A DNA stretch of 64,000 nucleotides from Parendozoicomonas haliclonae (lineage in GTDB: Bacteria; Pseudomonadota; Gammaproteobacteria; Pseudomonadales; Endozoicomonadaceae). The translations under genes were made by a program, and so were the position numbers. The notes under the pieces were generated by a model that made no database searches, was not told the DNA's origin, and was given only the letters and a program-made list of their open reading frames with translations. The DNA is taken from assembly GCF_900174585.1 (NCBI RefSeq), contig NZ_FWPT01000016.1, forward strand, positions 1 to 64,000, given 5' to 3'. How positions within the stretch are numbered: the first letter of the stretch is position 1; every line of letters starts with the position of its first letter. Below are positions 25,643 to 33,876 of this stretch, one piece after another.

Positions 25643-25747
25643 GGACCGGATTCCGAATTAGCTTTTCCAAAGGTCAGGATGACCTGAGAGCGCTCCGGTG
25701 CAGGGATAGCACCGTCAGCGCGGGAAAAGCTATTCGGAAGCTGGTCC
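25643..25747 (-). ncRNA. Cloverleaf-like structured intercistronic element between ugpB and ugpA
   Basis: Left arm 25643-25668 and right arm 25723-25747 are near-perfect inverted repeats (about 25 bp, differing at three positions and one bulge). Between them lie two further hairpins: AGGTCA-GGA-TGACCT (25671-25685) and CGGTGC-N7-GCACCG (25696-25714), the latter extended by CGCT/AGCG. The whole would fold as a three- or four-way junction in the mRNA. Position directly after the solute-binding-protein gene suggests transcript stabilisation or attenuation giving more binding protein than permease. A small mobile repeat (MITE-like) is an alternative. Confidence 0.6.
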
Positions 25748-25769
25748 AGACTCAAACGTTTAAAGCCTA

Positions 25770-27077
25770 TTAACGGTAACGCTTGAGAATACGATCAGCC
25801 TGACTCTGGGCAGAAGACAAAGCCGCCTGGGCGTCCTTCTCACCGGTCAGTACCGCCTGAATCGCATCATCCAGCAGCTTACGTACACGGCCAGCCTGGT
25901 GAGTAGACAGTTCAGCTGTCGCATACTTCAGCTGATCACGAGCGACAGCCGCCGCCGGGAACTTCTGAACATAGTCGTACAGGGACGCCGTCTTATAAGC
26001 ATCTTCACTCACGCCCATATAGCCGGTGGCCTTACTCCAGGAGGCAGCCTGCTCAGGTGCCGTCATATACTTGATCAAACGCATAGCGGCCTGCTTCTCA
26101 GCATCAGACGACTTCTTGAAGATATAGAAGTTACCGCCACCAGTCGGGGAACCGAACTCCTTCTGGGCTGGCAGCATAGCCACACCAAAATCAAACTTGG
26201 CATTCTTCTTCACCGCAGTCAGGTTACCAGTGGAGTGCCACATCATTGCGGTCTTACCTTCCAGGAAATTCTGGCGCAGGGTCCCCCACTCCACAGTGCC
26301 TTCCGGCATAATCTGGTGCTTGCTGCCCAGGTCTTTCCAGAAGCTCAGAGCCTCTACAACACCCGGCTTATCAAAGAACGTCTTAGTACCATCCTGACTC
26401 ATCAGCACTTCACCGTTCTGCTTGGTCAGAGCGCCAAACATCCAGTAAGGGTAACCCGTCGATGGAATCATCGCGCCCCACTGGCTCACTTTGCCACTGG
26501 CATCACGTTTAGTCAGCTTCTTACCGGCAGCGACCAGCTCATCCCAGGACTTGGGTGGCGTTTCTGGGTCGAGGCCGGCAGCACGGAAGGCATCCTTGTT
26601 GTAATACATCACAATGGTGGAACGCTGGAACGGAATACCGTAAGTCTTGCCGTTCACCTTACCGTTCTGCATCAGCGTCGGGTAGAAACTGCTCAGCCAC
26701 TGCTTCTCTTCCGGGGTTTTCACCAGATCATCAAAAGCGACAATGGCATCCTGCCCCATCAACTCATGAACATCGATGGAGAACATGACGGAGAGCTGGG
26801 CCGGCTTGCCGCTCTTGAGAGCCGCCAGCGCTTTAACCCGCGCATCATTGTAGTTACCGGCATAGATAGCACTCACATCAATATCCGGGTTTTTCTGCTC
26901 AAAGCCTTCGATCAGGCCATCAACAACCTTGGTCAGCGGACCGCCAACAGCCACCGGGTAGTACATGGTCAGCTCAGTCTTCTGGGCCTGAACGGCCGTG
27001 GAAAGACCAACCGCTGCGACAGTCGCAGCCAATACACGTCCCACTTGTGACAAGCGGCGCGGAAGTTTACGCAACAT
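25770..27077 (-). CDS. ugpB: ABC importer solute-binding protein, UgpB-like
   Basis: A 435-residue periplasmic protein with a long Sec signal peptide (basic start MLRKLPRRLSQVGRVL, hydrophobic core to about residue 31, cleavage after VQAQ). It belongs to the family 1 extracellular binding proteins; IPFQRSTIVMYYNKDAFRAA near residue 125 and GLDPETPPKSWDEL correspond closely to conserved UgpB segments. Glycerol-3-phosphate is likely but a sugar ligand cannot be excluded. It starts 11 bp inside the end of the ATPase gene. Confidence 0.78.
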   Translation of the reverse strand: MLRKLPRRLSQVGRVLAATVAAVGLSTAVQAQKTELTMYYPVAVGGPLTKVVDGLIEGFEQKNPDIDVSAIYAGNYNDARVKALAALKSGKPAQLSVMFSIDVHELMGQDAIVAFDDLVKTPEEKQWLSSFYPTLMQNGKVNGKTYGIPFQRSTIVMYYNKDAFRAAGLDPETPPKSWDELVAAGKKLTKRDASGKVSQWGAMIPSTGYPYWMFGALTKQNGEVLMSQDGTKTFFDKPGVVEALSFWKDLGSKHQIMPEGTVEWGTLRQNFLEGKTAMMWHSTGNLTAVKKNAKFDFGVAMLPAQKEFGSPTGGGNFYIFKKSSDAEKQAAMRLIKYMTAPEQAASWSKATGYMGVSEDAYKTASLYDYVQKFPAAAVARDQLKYATAELSTHQAGRVRKLLDDAIQAVLTGEKDAQAALSSAQSQADRILKRYR

Positions 27078-28137
27078 GATCAGTTTCCCTTTGTTCCTGG
27101 TTCTGTGTTGTGTGAGAGGAGGTCAGGCTCTTGCCTGTTTGACGACAAAATCTGTGGACTTCCTGATCAGGCCAGCTGATCACCACAGCTTGTTTAGTGC
27201 TGAGACGCTGATGACCGGGCACCCTGACCTGCAGGGCATGATCATCACATCCATCTTGATAGCGCAGCTGAATCAGGGTGTCGGAGCCCATATAATCGCA
27301 GCCGACCACAGTCGCCTGCTTAGCAGGGCCACTGTGTTGGATATCAGGTTCACTGGTCAGCGTCAGAGTAATATGCTCAGGGCGAATACCCTCGATAACT
27401 TCCGTTCCTTCCAGCAGATTCATCGGAGGCGCCCCAATAAAGCGTGCAACAAAGGTTGTAGCTGGCTGGCTGTAGAGTTCTTCCGGTCGACCGCCCTGCT
27501 CTATCTGACCATTGTTCATCAGCAAGATACGATCAGCCATGCTCATCGCTTCGGTCTGGTCATGGGTCACATAAAGCACACTCATTCCCAGCCTCTGCTG
27601 CAGAGCACGCAGCTCGGTACGCATCTCCGCCCGCAGCTTGGCATCCAGATTGGACAAAGGCTCATCCATCAAACACAGGCGGGCTTCAGAGACAATCGCC
27701 CGCGCCAGCGCCACTCGCTGACACTGACCACCAGACAGCTGCCCCGGCTTTTTATTCAGATGATCCCCCAGATCCACCAGCTCGACGGCAAAGTTCAGGC
27801 GACGAGTCTGCTCGGCCCCCTTCACACCACGAACCTGCAAACCAAACAAAATATTGTCGCGAACACTCAAATGAGGAAACAACGCATAGGATTGAAACAC
27901 CATCGCCAGCTCACGCTTGCCGGGTGCCAAACGGGTAATATCATTATTATTGAGAAGAATCTGACCACTGTCCGGTGTTTCCAGACCAGCGATCATGCGC
28001 AAGGTGGTGGACTTTCCACAGCCCGAAGGGCCAAGCAGGGCAACAAACTCTCCGGATTCAACAGAGAAGTTGATTCCATCAGCAGCGGGCTTTTCGCCCC
28101 AGGATTTATGCAGGCTACAAACTTCAAGACGACTCAT
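27067..28137 (-). CDS. ugpC: ABC importer ATPase, UgpC/MalK-like
   Basis: A 356-residue ATPase: Walker A GPSGCGKST (37-45), Q-loop MVFQSYALFPH, signature LSGGQCQRVALARA, Walker B LCLMDEPLSNLD and switch VTHD. A C-terminal TOBE-type domain follows residue 235. The signature has QCQ where QQQ or QRQ is usual; this should not abolish ATP binding but is unusual. It is the promoter-proximal gene of the operon, with a gap of 374 bp before the divergent protease gene. Confidence 0.88.
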   Translation of the reverse strand: MSRLEVCSLHKSWGEKPAADGINFSVESGEFVALLGPSGCGKSTTLRMIAGLETPDSGQILLNNNDITRLAPGKRELAMVFQSYALFPHLSVRDNILFGLQVRGVKGAEQTRRLNFAVELVDLGDHLNKKPGQLSGGQCQRVALARAIVSEARLCLMDEPLSNLDAKLRAEMRTELRALQQRLGMSVLYVTHDQTEAMSMADRILLMNNGQIEQGGRPEELYSQPATTFVARFIGAPPMNLLEGTEVIEGIRPEHITLTLTSEPDIQHSGPAKQATVVGCDYMGSDTLIQLRYQDGCDDHALQVRVPGHQRLSTKQAVVISWPDQEVHRFCRQTGKSLTSSHTTQNQEQRETDHVA

Positions 28138-28514
28138 TAGCTGACTTTATTGTTTTATTAGTGTCACGAACACTAAATCAGCTTTATGACAGTTCTGCAA
28201 ACAAATTATGACAAACGGATGACAGGCCATAATTGCCCCATCCGGTATTTCTGCAGGTCATCCTCGAAGGAATGGATGTCACGTGTGTTGGCGTGAGCGT
28301 TTAAAGTCACTGGCCATAAAGTGGGACTGATGCCCTAAATCCGGGAGCTGGCGAGAACTGCAACGTTGCACTATAAAATCTTCGCAGCCTGCATGGACAA
28401 ATACAATTCATCAAGTGCTTGAAGTCTTTGGTTCGTACCGCAGACAAGTCGAAATTATTGTGGCCGCTGGTTACCCGGCACATTGCTCGAACAAAGAAGA
28501 TCTGGGGACGTACA
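28138..28514. other. Intergenic region upstream of ugpC and the pepsin-like gene
   Basis: About 375 bp that must hold the promoters of two divergent genes. I see GTGTCACGAACAC-like symmetry at about 28160-28172 close to ugpC. An open frame from about 28413, VLEVFGSYRRQVEIIVAAGY, overlaps the start of the protease gene in a different frame; it ends at a TAA near 28580 and may be a relic of another gene. No RNA gene or repeat was recognised. Confidence 0.35.
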
Positions 28515-30866
28515 GTGAAAAGAGGGTTGATACTTTTTCTATGCCTTATCTCAATAAACAGTCTGGCTGGAGGTGGTAAATCCTTTCAAAAAACAGCAAT
28601 GTACATGCAAATCTTTAATCAAACGGCAGTGAATCATACACTTGGAACCAATGGAATAAATCAGCATCACAACCGCTCAAATTCATCGGTCGATGTTCGG
28701 GACGGGCATAATAATCCTATACGCCCGTCACTAGACGGGCCGAAAGGTATTGCAAAGCCAAAAAATTATCTTCCCTCACAACAAACCGGGAAACCGCAGG
28801 TTGGCGTTGATCGTGGACAGTTTCTGATCAATCAATTGTCTCGCAGGACAGAAACAGGTCATGCACATGAGAGACGACCTGAATACTTACATCTAACTAT
28901 TAACAAAAACCCTTCAGCCAACGTCCCTACACATGGCAATCAACAAACATCTATCATTGATATAAAAACCAAAAGAAGACAAATAAAATCCAGAAAACAT
29001 GAAACAAAATACAAAAAATGGCAGTCCCATCAATTTGAAATAAAGGAAGAACTGACAGAGATGGCTTCTGATTTCTCAGATCTATCTCTTGATCGAGACG
29101 ACGGTACAAATCATCAAGACTCGCTTTATTTGCAAAAGAAAAAAAAGCGTAAGGCAAGGGGTACTCTCAACCCAAAAGCGTCTTCCGATACGGCACAAAC
29201 GGAAATGTGCGAATTCCCTCCAATGCCTGAACCGACTGCAGGACATCGAGCGGATGAGAAATCAGAATATTCCCATATTAGCGAGGCATGCAAAGGAACA
29301 CTTACACCAACCGATTACGGTGAGATAGAGGGAGAACTGATCGGTGACAGTGATGTTGCGTTCCCCCGCAATGGCAGCATAAAACTCTATACCGATTGGA
29401 ACTATTCTCCGCATCTCATTTTAGCTGTAGGAAAAACAGCGGATGGGAAACCCCAACAAGTCAAAACCATTCTTGATACAGGAAGTACCTATCCATTGAT
29501 GGCGGGAAAAAAATCTAAACACTCAAAGCAGGTATATGTTGAGGATGATTCCACCACTGCACATAAAACAGGCATCTATTTCAGTGGCGCTTACGGACTC
29601 ACCAAAGACTCCAGATCGTGGAGTGGTCATCAAGTCAGTGATCTGCTTGCTTTTGGAGAATACGAACCTCACAGGAGAAAATTCTTTGTGCAGGATCATG
29701 GGTCAAACAAGGGCTCGGTTTTTGGATTTGATACTCAGATAGGCTCCGGGTGGAATGAATTAAAAAACACTAAAGGAATTGGTGATAGTTTCTGGTTAAC
29801 ACTGTGTAATAGTCACTTGGGTGAAGAGAGTGTTGAATTTTCAGGATCTCTAGCATTCAGTGAAGATGCCATTACGAATGGAGGAAATCAGCAAACAACA
29901 CCACTCTATCTTGAATCAAGTTACTCAAAACAGTTTTTTTCTTCTGGTGTCATTGGTTCCTATCCTGTCGAACTGGTTGATATTGAAGTTAACGGTACCC
30001 GGTTTCATGACACCTGCTGGAAAATGAATGGATATCGCATGACTATGGTCGATACGGGAACGCCGGGACTGTTTCTGCCAGAAGATATGTATCAAAAGAC
30101 TACCCAAATTTTAAAAGACCACATCAGGCAGCTTCACAATATTAAAATTCATGATGATTTTTTTGATAAGAGAAGTGCTCAAGCCGTTACACTTGAACAA
30201 TATAAATACATTATGAATAACCTTCCTTCCATTCGCCTGGGCTTCAGACAAAAAGGAGGTGATGCTCAGGGTGTCTGGATTGAAATCCCTCCACAAAATT
30301 ACATTTGGACAACAACGGCGACAACCCTTCATGGACACCTGCACTCCGTCTACATATACAATGCGTTGTCAGCAATTAATCCGCTAATGGACCCCACACT
30401 GGCAGGAACAGCCGTTTTAAACGGATACAGATTTCATTTTGATCCAGAGAATGGCCGTATTGGCGTTGCCAAAGCGGGATGTAATTCATTTTCACAGGAA
30501 TTCAGCGAATCACTCGGTGTTGAAAGCTATGACATAGAGGGAGGACGTGGAAGCTGTACCGGGCCCCTAGCCGGATCGGTACTCGCTATTTACGCAATAG
30601 GCGCTTGTGCGTGCTGCTCATGTTGCGGGTGTATTGGCATCGCATGCAAAAAATGTTTATGCAAAAGAAAGAAAAAAAGTTCAGCTCTGCAGGGTGACGA
30701 TCAATCCTTGAGCATTAATATCACCACTGACGAGAACAACAATGACGAAAGTTTGCCTCTTCTCGATGAAAATTCTTCAGGCCTATCTGATTATCAAACT
30801 ATAGATAGATCTGAGTCTCTGCCTACATTGCCCCCTATTCATATTGAGTTTGGCAATGGGCATTAA
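28515..30866 (+). CDS. Membrane-anchored pepsin-like aspartic protease with eukaryote-like tail
   Basis: A 783-residue protein from a GTG start (GGGGA 7 bases upstream) that gives a Sec signal peptide, MKRGLILFLCLISINSLAG. Residues 25-280 are a low-complexity basic region with KKKKRK near 208. The pepsin-type catalytic domain covers about 285-655, with the two catalytic motifs ILDTGSTYPL (Asp321) and MVDTGTPGLF (Asp513) in a two-lobe spacing typical of A1 proteases. Residues 684-717 are a membrane segment with a nine-cysteine cluster ending CKRKKK. The 63-residue tail contains ESLPLL (acidic dileucine type) and YQTI (YxxPhi type). This order mirrors membrane-bound eukaryotic aspartic proteases. 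The gene is A/T-rich relative to neighbours. An upstream TTG start (28419) is less likely. Confidence 0.75.
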   Translation: MKRGLILFLCLISINSLAGGGKSFQKTAMYMQIFNQTAVNHTLGTNGINQHHNRSNSSVDVRDGHNNPIRPSLDGPKGIAKPKNYLPSQQTGKPQVGVDRGQFLINQLSRRTETGHAHERRPEYLHLTINKNPSANVPTHGNQQTSIIDIKTKRRQIKSRKHETKYKKWQSHQFEIKEELTEMASDFSDLSLDRDDGTNHQDSLYLQKKKKRKARGTLNPKASSDTAQTEMCEFPPMPEPTAGHRADEKSEYSHISEACKGTLTPTDYGEIEGELIGDSDVAFPRNGSIKLYTDWNYSPHLILAVGKTADGKPQQVKTILDTGSTYPLMAGKKSKHSKQVYVEDDSTTAHKTGIYFSGAYGLTKDSRSWSGHQVSDLLAFGEYEPHRRKFFVQDHGSNKGSVFGFDTQIGSGWNELKNTKGIGDSFWLTLCNSHLGEESVEFSGSLAFSEDAITNGGNQQTTPLYLESSYSKQFFSSGVIGSYPVELVDIEVNGTRFHDTCWKMNGYRMTMVDTGTPGLFLPEDMYQKTTQILKDHIRQLHNIKIHDDFFDKRSAQAVTLEQYKYIMNNLPSIRLGFRQKGGDAQGVWIEIPPQNYIWTTTATTLHGHLHSVYIYNALSAINPLMDPTLAGTAVLNGYRFHFDPENGRIGVAKAGCNSFSQEFSESLGVESYDIEGGRGSCTGPLAGSVLAIYAIGACACCSCCGCIGIACKKCLCKRKKKSSALQGDDQSLSINITTDENNNDESLPLLDENSSGLSDYQTIDRSESLPTLPPIHIEFGNGH

Positions 30867-30899
30867 ATAACTCAAAACCGAGCACCATTAATGCCAAAA

Positions 30900-30946
30900 G
30901 CCAGCCTCATCAGCCTTATTAGGTTGATAAGACTGATGAGGCGGGC
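30900..30946. terminator. Bidirectional terminator between the protease gene and azoR
   Basis: GCCTCATCAG (30904-30913) pairs with CTGATGAGGC (30933-30942), with an inner CTTAT/ATAAG and an outer GCC/GGC pairing, loop TAGGTTG. It lies between convergent genes; CTCTTT follows on the plus strand and TTTTGGC on the minus strand. Confidence 0.8.
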
Positions 30947-30959
30947 TCTTTGCAGGATT

Positions 30960-31538
30960 CTATACCAGGGCTTGCTTCAGAGCCTCCACAGCATTCGCAT
31001 GATTCTCTGCAGCCAACTCACCGCCCATGGCATGGGCTTCAGAATAGATAAAATCCACATCGGTCAAACCGATAAAGCCCAACATAGTTTTCAGGTAACC
31101 GGTGACATGATCACGATCTGAGCCAACATGAATTCCACCACGGGTGGTCACCACAATCACCTTCTTGTTCTCAATCAGACCAACCGGTCCGGTTTCGGTG
31201 TACCTAAAGGTCACACCTGCCCGGGCAATAATATCCAGGTAATTTTTCAGCTGGGTTGGAATCATAAAGTTATACATCGGAGCAGTGATGACTACAGTAT
31301 CTGCTGTTTTCAACTCAGCAATCAGCTCATCGGAGAAGTCCAATACCGCCTGCTGTTCATCGGTCAGACTGTCACCACCACGCAAGGCATTGGCAACACT
31401 GGCATCCAGAACCGGAACAGTGTCGACAGCCAGATCACGCACCTTCGCTTCAGGCAATTCAGCAATAACCTGCTCGATGACCTTGTTGGACTGGGAGTAT
31501 TCACCAAGGATGCTGGATTTCAGAATAAGTGTGCTCAT
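30960..31538 (-). CDS. azoR: FMN-dependent NADH:quinone reductase / azoreductase
   Basis: A 192-residue flavodoxin-fold enzyme of the AzoR family, reducing quinones and azo compounds by two-electron transfer from NADH. Features: SSILGEYSQSNKV (FMN phosphate loop, residues 9-21), APMYNFMIPTQLKNYLD (near 94) and TTRGG (near 140). The ATG at 31538 with AGGA upstream is chosen; the longer reading upstream has no family similarity. It is the last gene of a doxX-pirin-azoR operon, a common quinone or electrophile detoxification set. Confidence 0.9.
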   Translation of the reverse strand: MSTLILKSSILGEYSQSNKVIEQVIAELPEAKVRDLAVDTVPVLDASVANALRGGDSLTDEQQAVLDFSDELIAELKTADTVVITAPMYNFMIPTQLKNYLDIIARAGVTFRYTETGPVGLIENKKVIVVTTRGGIHVGSDRDHVTGYLKTMLGFIGLTDVDFIYSEAHAMGGELAAENHANAVEALKQALV

Positions 31539-31587
31539 AATTATGTCCTTATCTTGCTTTGTTTTTGGTGTTGTCTGCCAAATCGTC

Positions 31588-32283
31588 TCAAGGCAGATCA
31601 AAAATAAGTGTCAGAGTTTTTTTGTCCGAGGTATTAGTGATCAGCAACGTACTTTCCTGCTCGACTCTTGCCCCATCGCCGGACTGAATCAGGGCATCGT
31701 CTGCCTGAACCTCACCCCGTACCTGATGCAGATAAACCCGCCGTTGGTCTGTAATTGCAAGGTGATGATTCTGCCCCGGCTCCAGAATCAACTGATGCAG
31801 TGATGCATCCTGCCTGATCGTGAGTGAGCCCTGCTCTCCGGATGGAGAGATCACCGTCGTCAAGCCACTGTGACTGCCGAAGTTTTTCTGCTGATAGCCG
31901 GGTTGGGTGCCGTATACATCCGGCTCAATCCAGATCTGCAGAAAACGAAGCTTGTCGCTTTGCGAAACGTTATATTCGCTATGGCTGATACCACGGCCTG
32001 CGGACATCAGCTGGAACTCACCGGCAGGCAAGGACTGTCGATTACCTTCACTGTCCTTATGCTCCATCACGCCTTCCAGAACATAACTGATAATTTCCAT
32101 ATTCTGGTGAGAGTGAGTATCGAATCCGGCACCACCGGCAACAACATCGTCGTTAATCACTCGCAGGGCCGAGAACCCCATCTGCTCCGGATCGTAATAG
32201 TGGCCAAAGGAAAAGGTATGGCGACTGTCGAGCCAGCCAAACTGTGCCCGCCCCCGATCCTGTGCTTTTCTGAGTGTCAGCAT
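31588..32283 (-). CDS. Pirin-family protein (YhhW/YhaK-like bicupin)
   Basis: A 231-residue pirin-like bicupin. The metal-binding motif is DTHSHQNMEIISYVLEG (residues about 56-72), with a further histidine near HSEYNVS. The YhhW branch has quercetinase activity in vitro, but the natural substrate is unclear. The ATG at 32283 has AGGAGG 8 bases upstream; the longer frame to 32346 overlaps the doxX gene and is rejected. It lies 28 bp after doxX in the same operon. Confidence 0.88.
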   Translation of the reverse strand: MLTLRKAQDRGRAQFGWLDSRHTFSFGHYYDPEQMGFSALRVINDDVVAGGAGFDTHSHQNMEIISYVLEGVMEHKDSEGNRQSLPAGEFQLMSAGRGISHSEYNVSQSDKLRFLQIWIEPDVYGTQPGYQQKNFGSHSGLTTVISPSGEQGSLTIRQDASLHQLILEPGQNHHLAITDQRRVYLHQVRGEVQADDALIQSGDGARVEQESTLLITNTSDKKTLTLIFDLP

Positions 32284-32311
32284 CCCCTCGCCTCCTGATA
32301 AGGGCTCTGGA

Positions 32312-32755
32312 TTAAACCAGAGCCTTGTTGATGGCCTTGTCTGCACTCAGTCGGCCACCGCCACTGATCAGCAGAGAAACGCTGGCAGCCAACAGTGCCA
32401 GGCCAAACTCATAGCCTCCATTAGACATGAACAGCCCCTTCTCAAAATGCACAACAAAGATGGCAACAAGCATGGTGATCGCGGTAACCAGTGCCGCTGG
32501 GCGGGTCAACAGGCCCAACAGCAGGAACAGACCACCAAAGAATTCACCGGAACCTGCCAGCAGCGCCATCAAATAGCCGGGCTCCAAACCAATAGATGCC
32601 ATCCAGCCACCGGTCCCCTCCAGACCGTAACCACCAAACCAGCCAAACAGTTTCTGGGCACCGTGAGCCATAAAGATGATGCCAACGGGAATACGCAGGG
32701 CCAGAGTCTCGAAGCCGGCCCGGGAGTCTGTCAGTTGCTTGATCAGTGCTTTCAT
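32312..32755 (-). CDS. DoxX-family membrane protein
   Basis: A 147-residue inner-membrane protein with four helices and DoxX-family features (RIPVGIIFMAHGAQKLFGWF, residues 20-39, and a LAGSGEFFGGLFLLLGL segment). DoxX proteins are linked to quinone-related redox chemistry and sulfur oxidation in other organisms. It is the first gene of the doxX-pirin-azoR operon, diverging from a YhaJ-like LysR gene. The ATG at 32755 is chosen because the preceding residues are not family-like. Confidence 0.85.
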   Translation of the reverse strand: MKALIKQLTDSRAGFETLALRIPVGIIFMAHGAQKLFGWFGGYGLEGTGGWMASIGLEPGYLMALLAGSGEFFGGLFLLLGLLTRPAALVTAITMLVAIFVVHFEKGLFMSNGGYEFGLALLAASVSLLISGGGRLSADKAINKALV

Positions 32756-32864
32756 GCTCTTATTTCTCTCAATCTTGTTGGAATGTTTTGATTGTTTGAA
32801 TTGCTTGTGGCTTAAGTCTATTGGGACTTTTAAAATCGAGAAATCAGAACATTTTGAGCACAAC

Positions 32865-32881
32865 ATTCAAATTATTTGAAT
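32865..32881. promoter_or_regulatory. Perfect 17-bp LysR-type palindrome between doxX and the LysR gene
   Basis: ATTCAAATTATTTGAAT is an exact palindrome around a central T, fits T-N11-A, and lies 22 bp upstream of the LysR start and 110 bp upstream of doxX. This is the expected location for autoregulation and control of the divergent operon. Confidence 0.65.
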
Positions 32882-32903
32882 AATTACCGAGCGGACTATT
32901 TCC

Positions 32904-33809
32904 ATGCTGCATGCCATCACTCTGGAAGCCCTGAAAGCACTGGATGCCATTGACCGTAAAGGCAGCTTTGCTGCGGCAGCAGAGTCGCTGCACAAGGTCC
33001 CTTCGGCACTGACCTACACCATAAAGAAGCTGGAAGACGAGCTGGGCAGCCCCTTGTTCGACCGCTCCCAGCACCGTGCCCAGCTCACTCCGGCCGGGCA
33101 GCTGATGCTGGAACGGGGGCGGGATATCCTGAAAGCGACCTACCATATGGTCGAATCAGTACATCAACTGGAAACCGGATGGGAAACCCATCTGCGTATT
33201 GCCCGGGACACCATTATTCCCAGCGCGCCGATCTTTGAAGCAGTGGCCGCCTTTAATCAGTTAGGGCATCAGATTGATTTCAGCCTGACCGTGGAGTCCC
33301 TTGGTGGTGGCTGGGATGCCCTGCATAGCCAGCGGACGGATATTGTGATTGGGGCACTGGGAGAAATCCCACGGGGGATGTACCGCACACGGTTAATGGC
33401 CAACAACAATTTTATCTTTACCGTGGCCCGCCACCATCCTCTTGCCGACTTTGAAGGCGTACTGAACCCTGATGATCTGGACCCTTATCCAGCCATTGTG
33501 ATTCCAGACAGTTCACAGCTGCTGCCCAGCCGGGATGCCGGTCTGGTAAATACCCGCCAGATTATTCGGGTGGATACGATAGAAAACAAAATTGCCGCAC
33601 AGCTTATGGGGCTGGGGATTGGTTTCCTTCCAAGACATCTCATTCAGGAACATCTGGAGAGCGGTGCGCTGGTCGAGAAGACCTGTTATCTACCAGGCTC
33701 AGGTGCCGCCATGTATATCGCCTGGCGCGGCGATCAGGAAGGCAAAGCCCTGCAATGGTTTATTGATTACTTCTCGAATGTGGACTGGCAGGGGATTTTG
33801 AAGGGCTAG
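32904..33809 (+). CDS. YhaJ-like LysR-family regulator
   Basis: A 301-residue LysR regulator. The N-terminal segment LEALKALDAIDRKGSFAAAA then ESLHKVPSALTYTIKKLEDE closely resembles E. coli YhaJ, which senses quinone-like aromatic compounds and controls the neighbouring pirin gene yhaK. Here the divergent operon contains doxX, a pirin and azoR, so a role in the quinone response is a good inference. A perfect LysR box is in the shared promoter region. Confidence 0.9.
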   Translation: MLHAITLEALKALDAIDRKGSFAAAAESLHKVPSALTYTIKKLEDELGSPLFDRSQHRAQLTPAGQLMLERGRDILKATYHMVESVHQLETGWETHLRIARDTIIPSAPIFEAVAAFNQLGHQIDFSLTVESLGGGWDALHSQRTDIVIGALGEIPRGMYRTRLMANNNFIFTVARHHPLADFEGVLNPDDLDPYPAIVIPDSSQLLPSRDAGLVNTRQIIRVDTIENKIAAQLMGLGIGFLPRHLIQEHLESGALVEKTCYLPGSGAAMYIAWRGDQEGKALQWFIDYFSNVDWQGILKG

Positions 33810-33830
33810 GGTCTGTTATCAATTAATAAC

Positions 33831-33855
33831 ACAAACCCGCCAGCGGCGGGTTTGT
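33831..33855. terminator. Bidirectional terminator
   Basis: ACAAACCCGCC (33831-33841) pairs perfectly with GGCGGGTTTGT (33845-33855), loop AGC, between the convergent LysR and coiled-coil genes. Confidence 0.8.
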
Positions 33856-33876
33856 ACGTGTAGAAGTCTGATTCCG

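Noticed and set aside
26998-28140. Plus-strand open frame opposite ugpC
   Set aside because: The minus-strand ATPase with Walker motifs is real; the plus frame is compositionally a shadow.
30891-31121. Small plus-strand frame after the pepsin-like gene
   Set aside because: It crosses the strong terminator hairpin and lies antisense to azoR.
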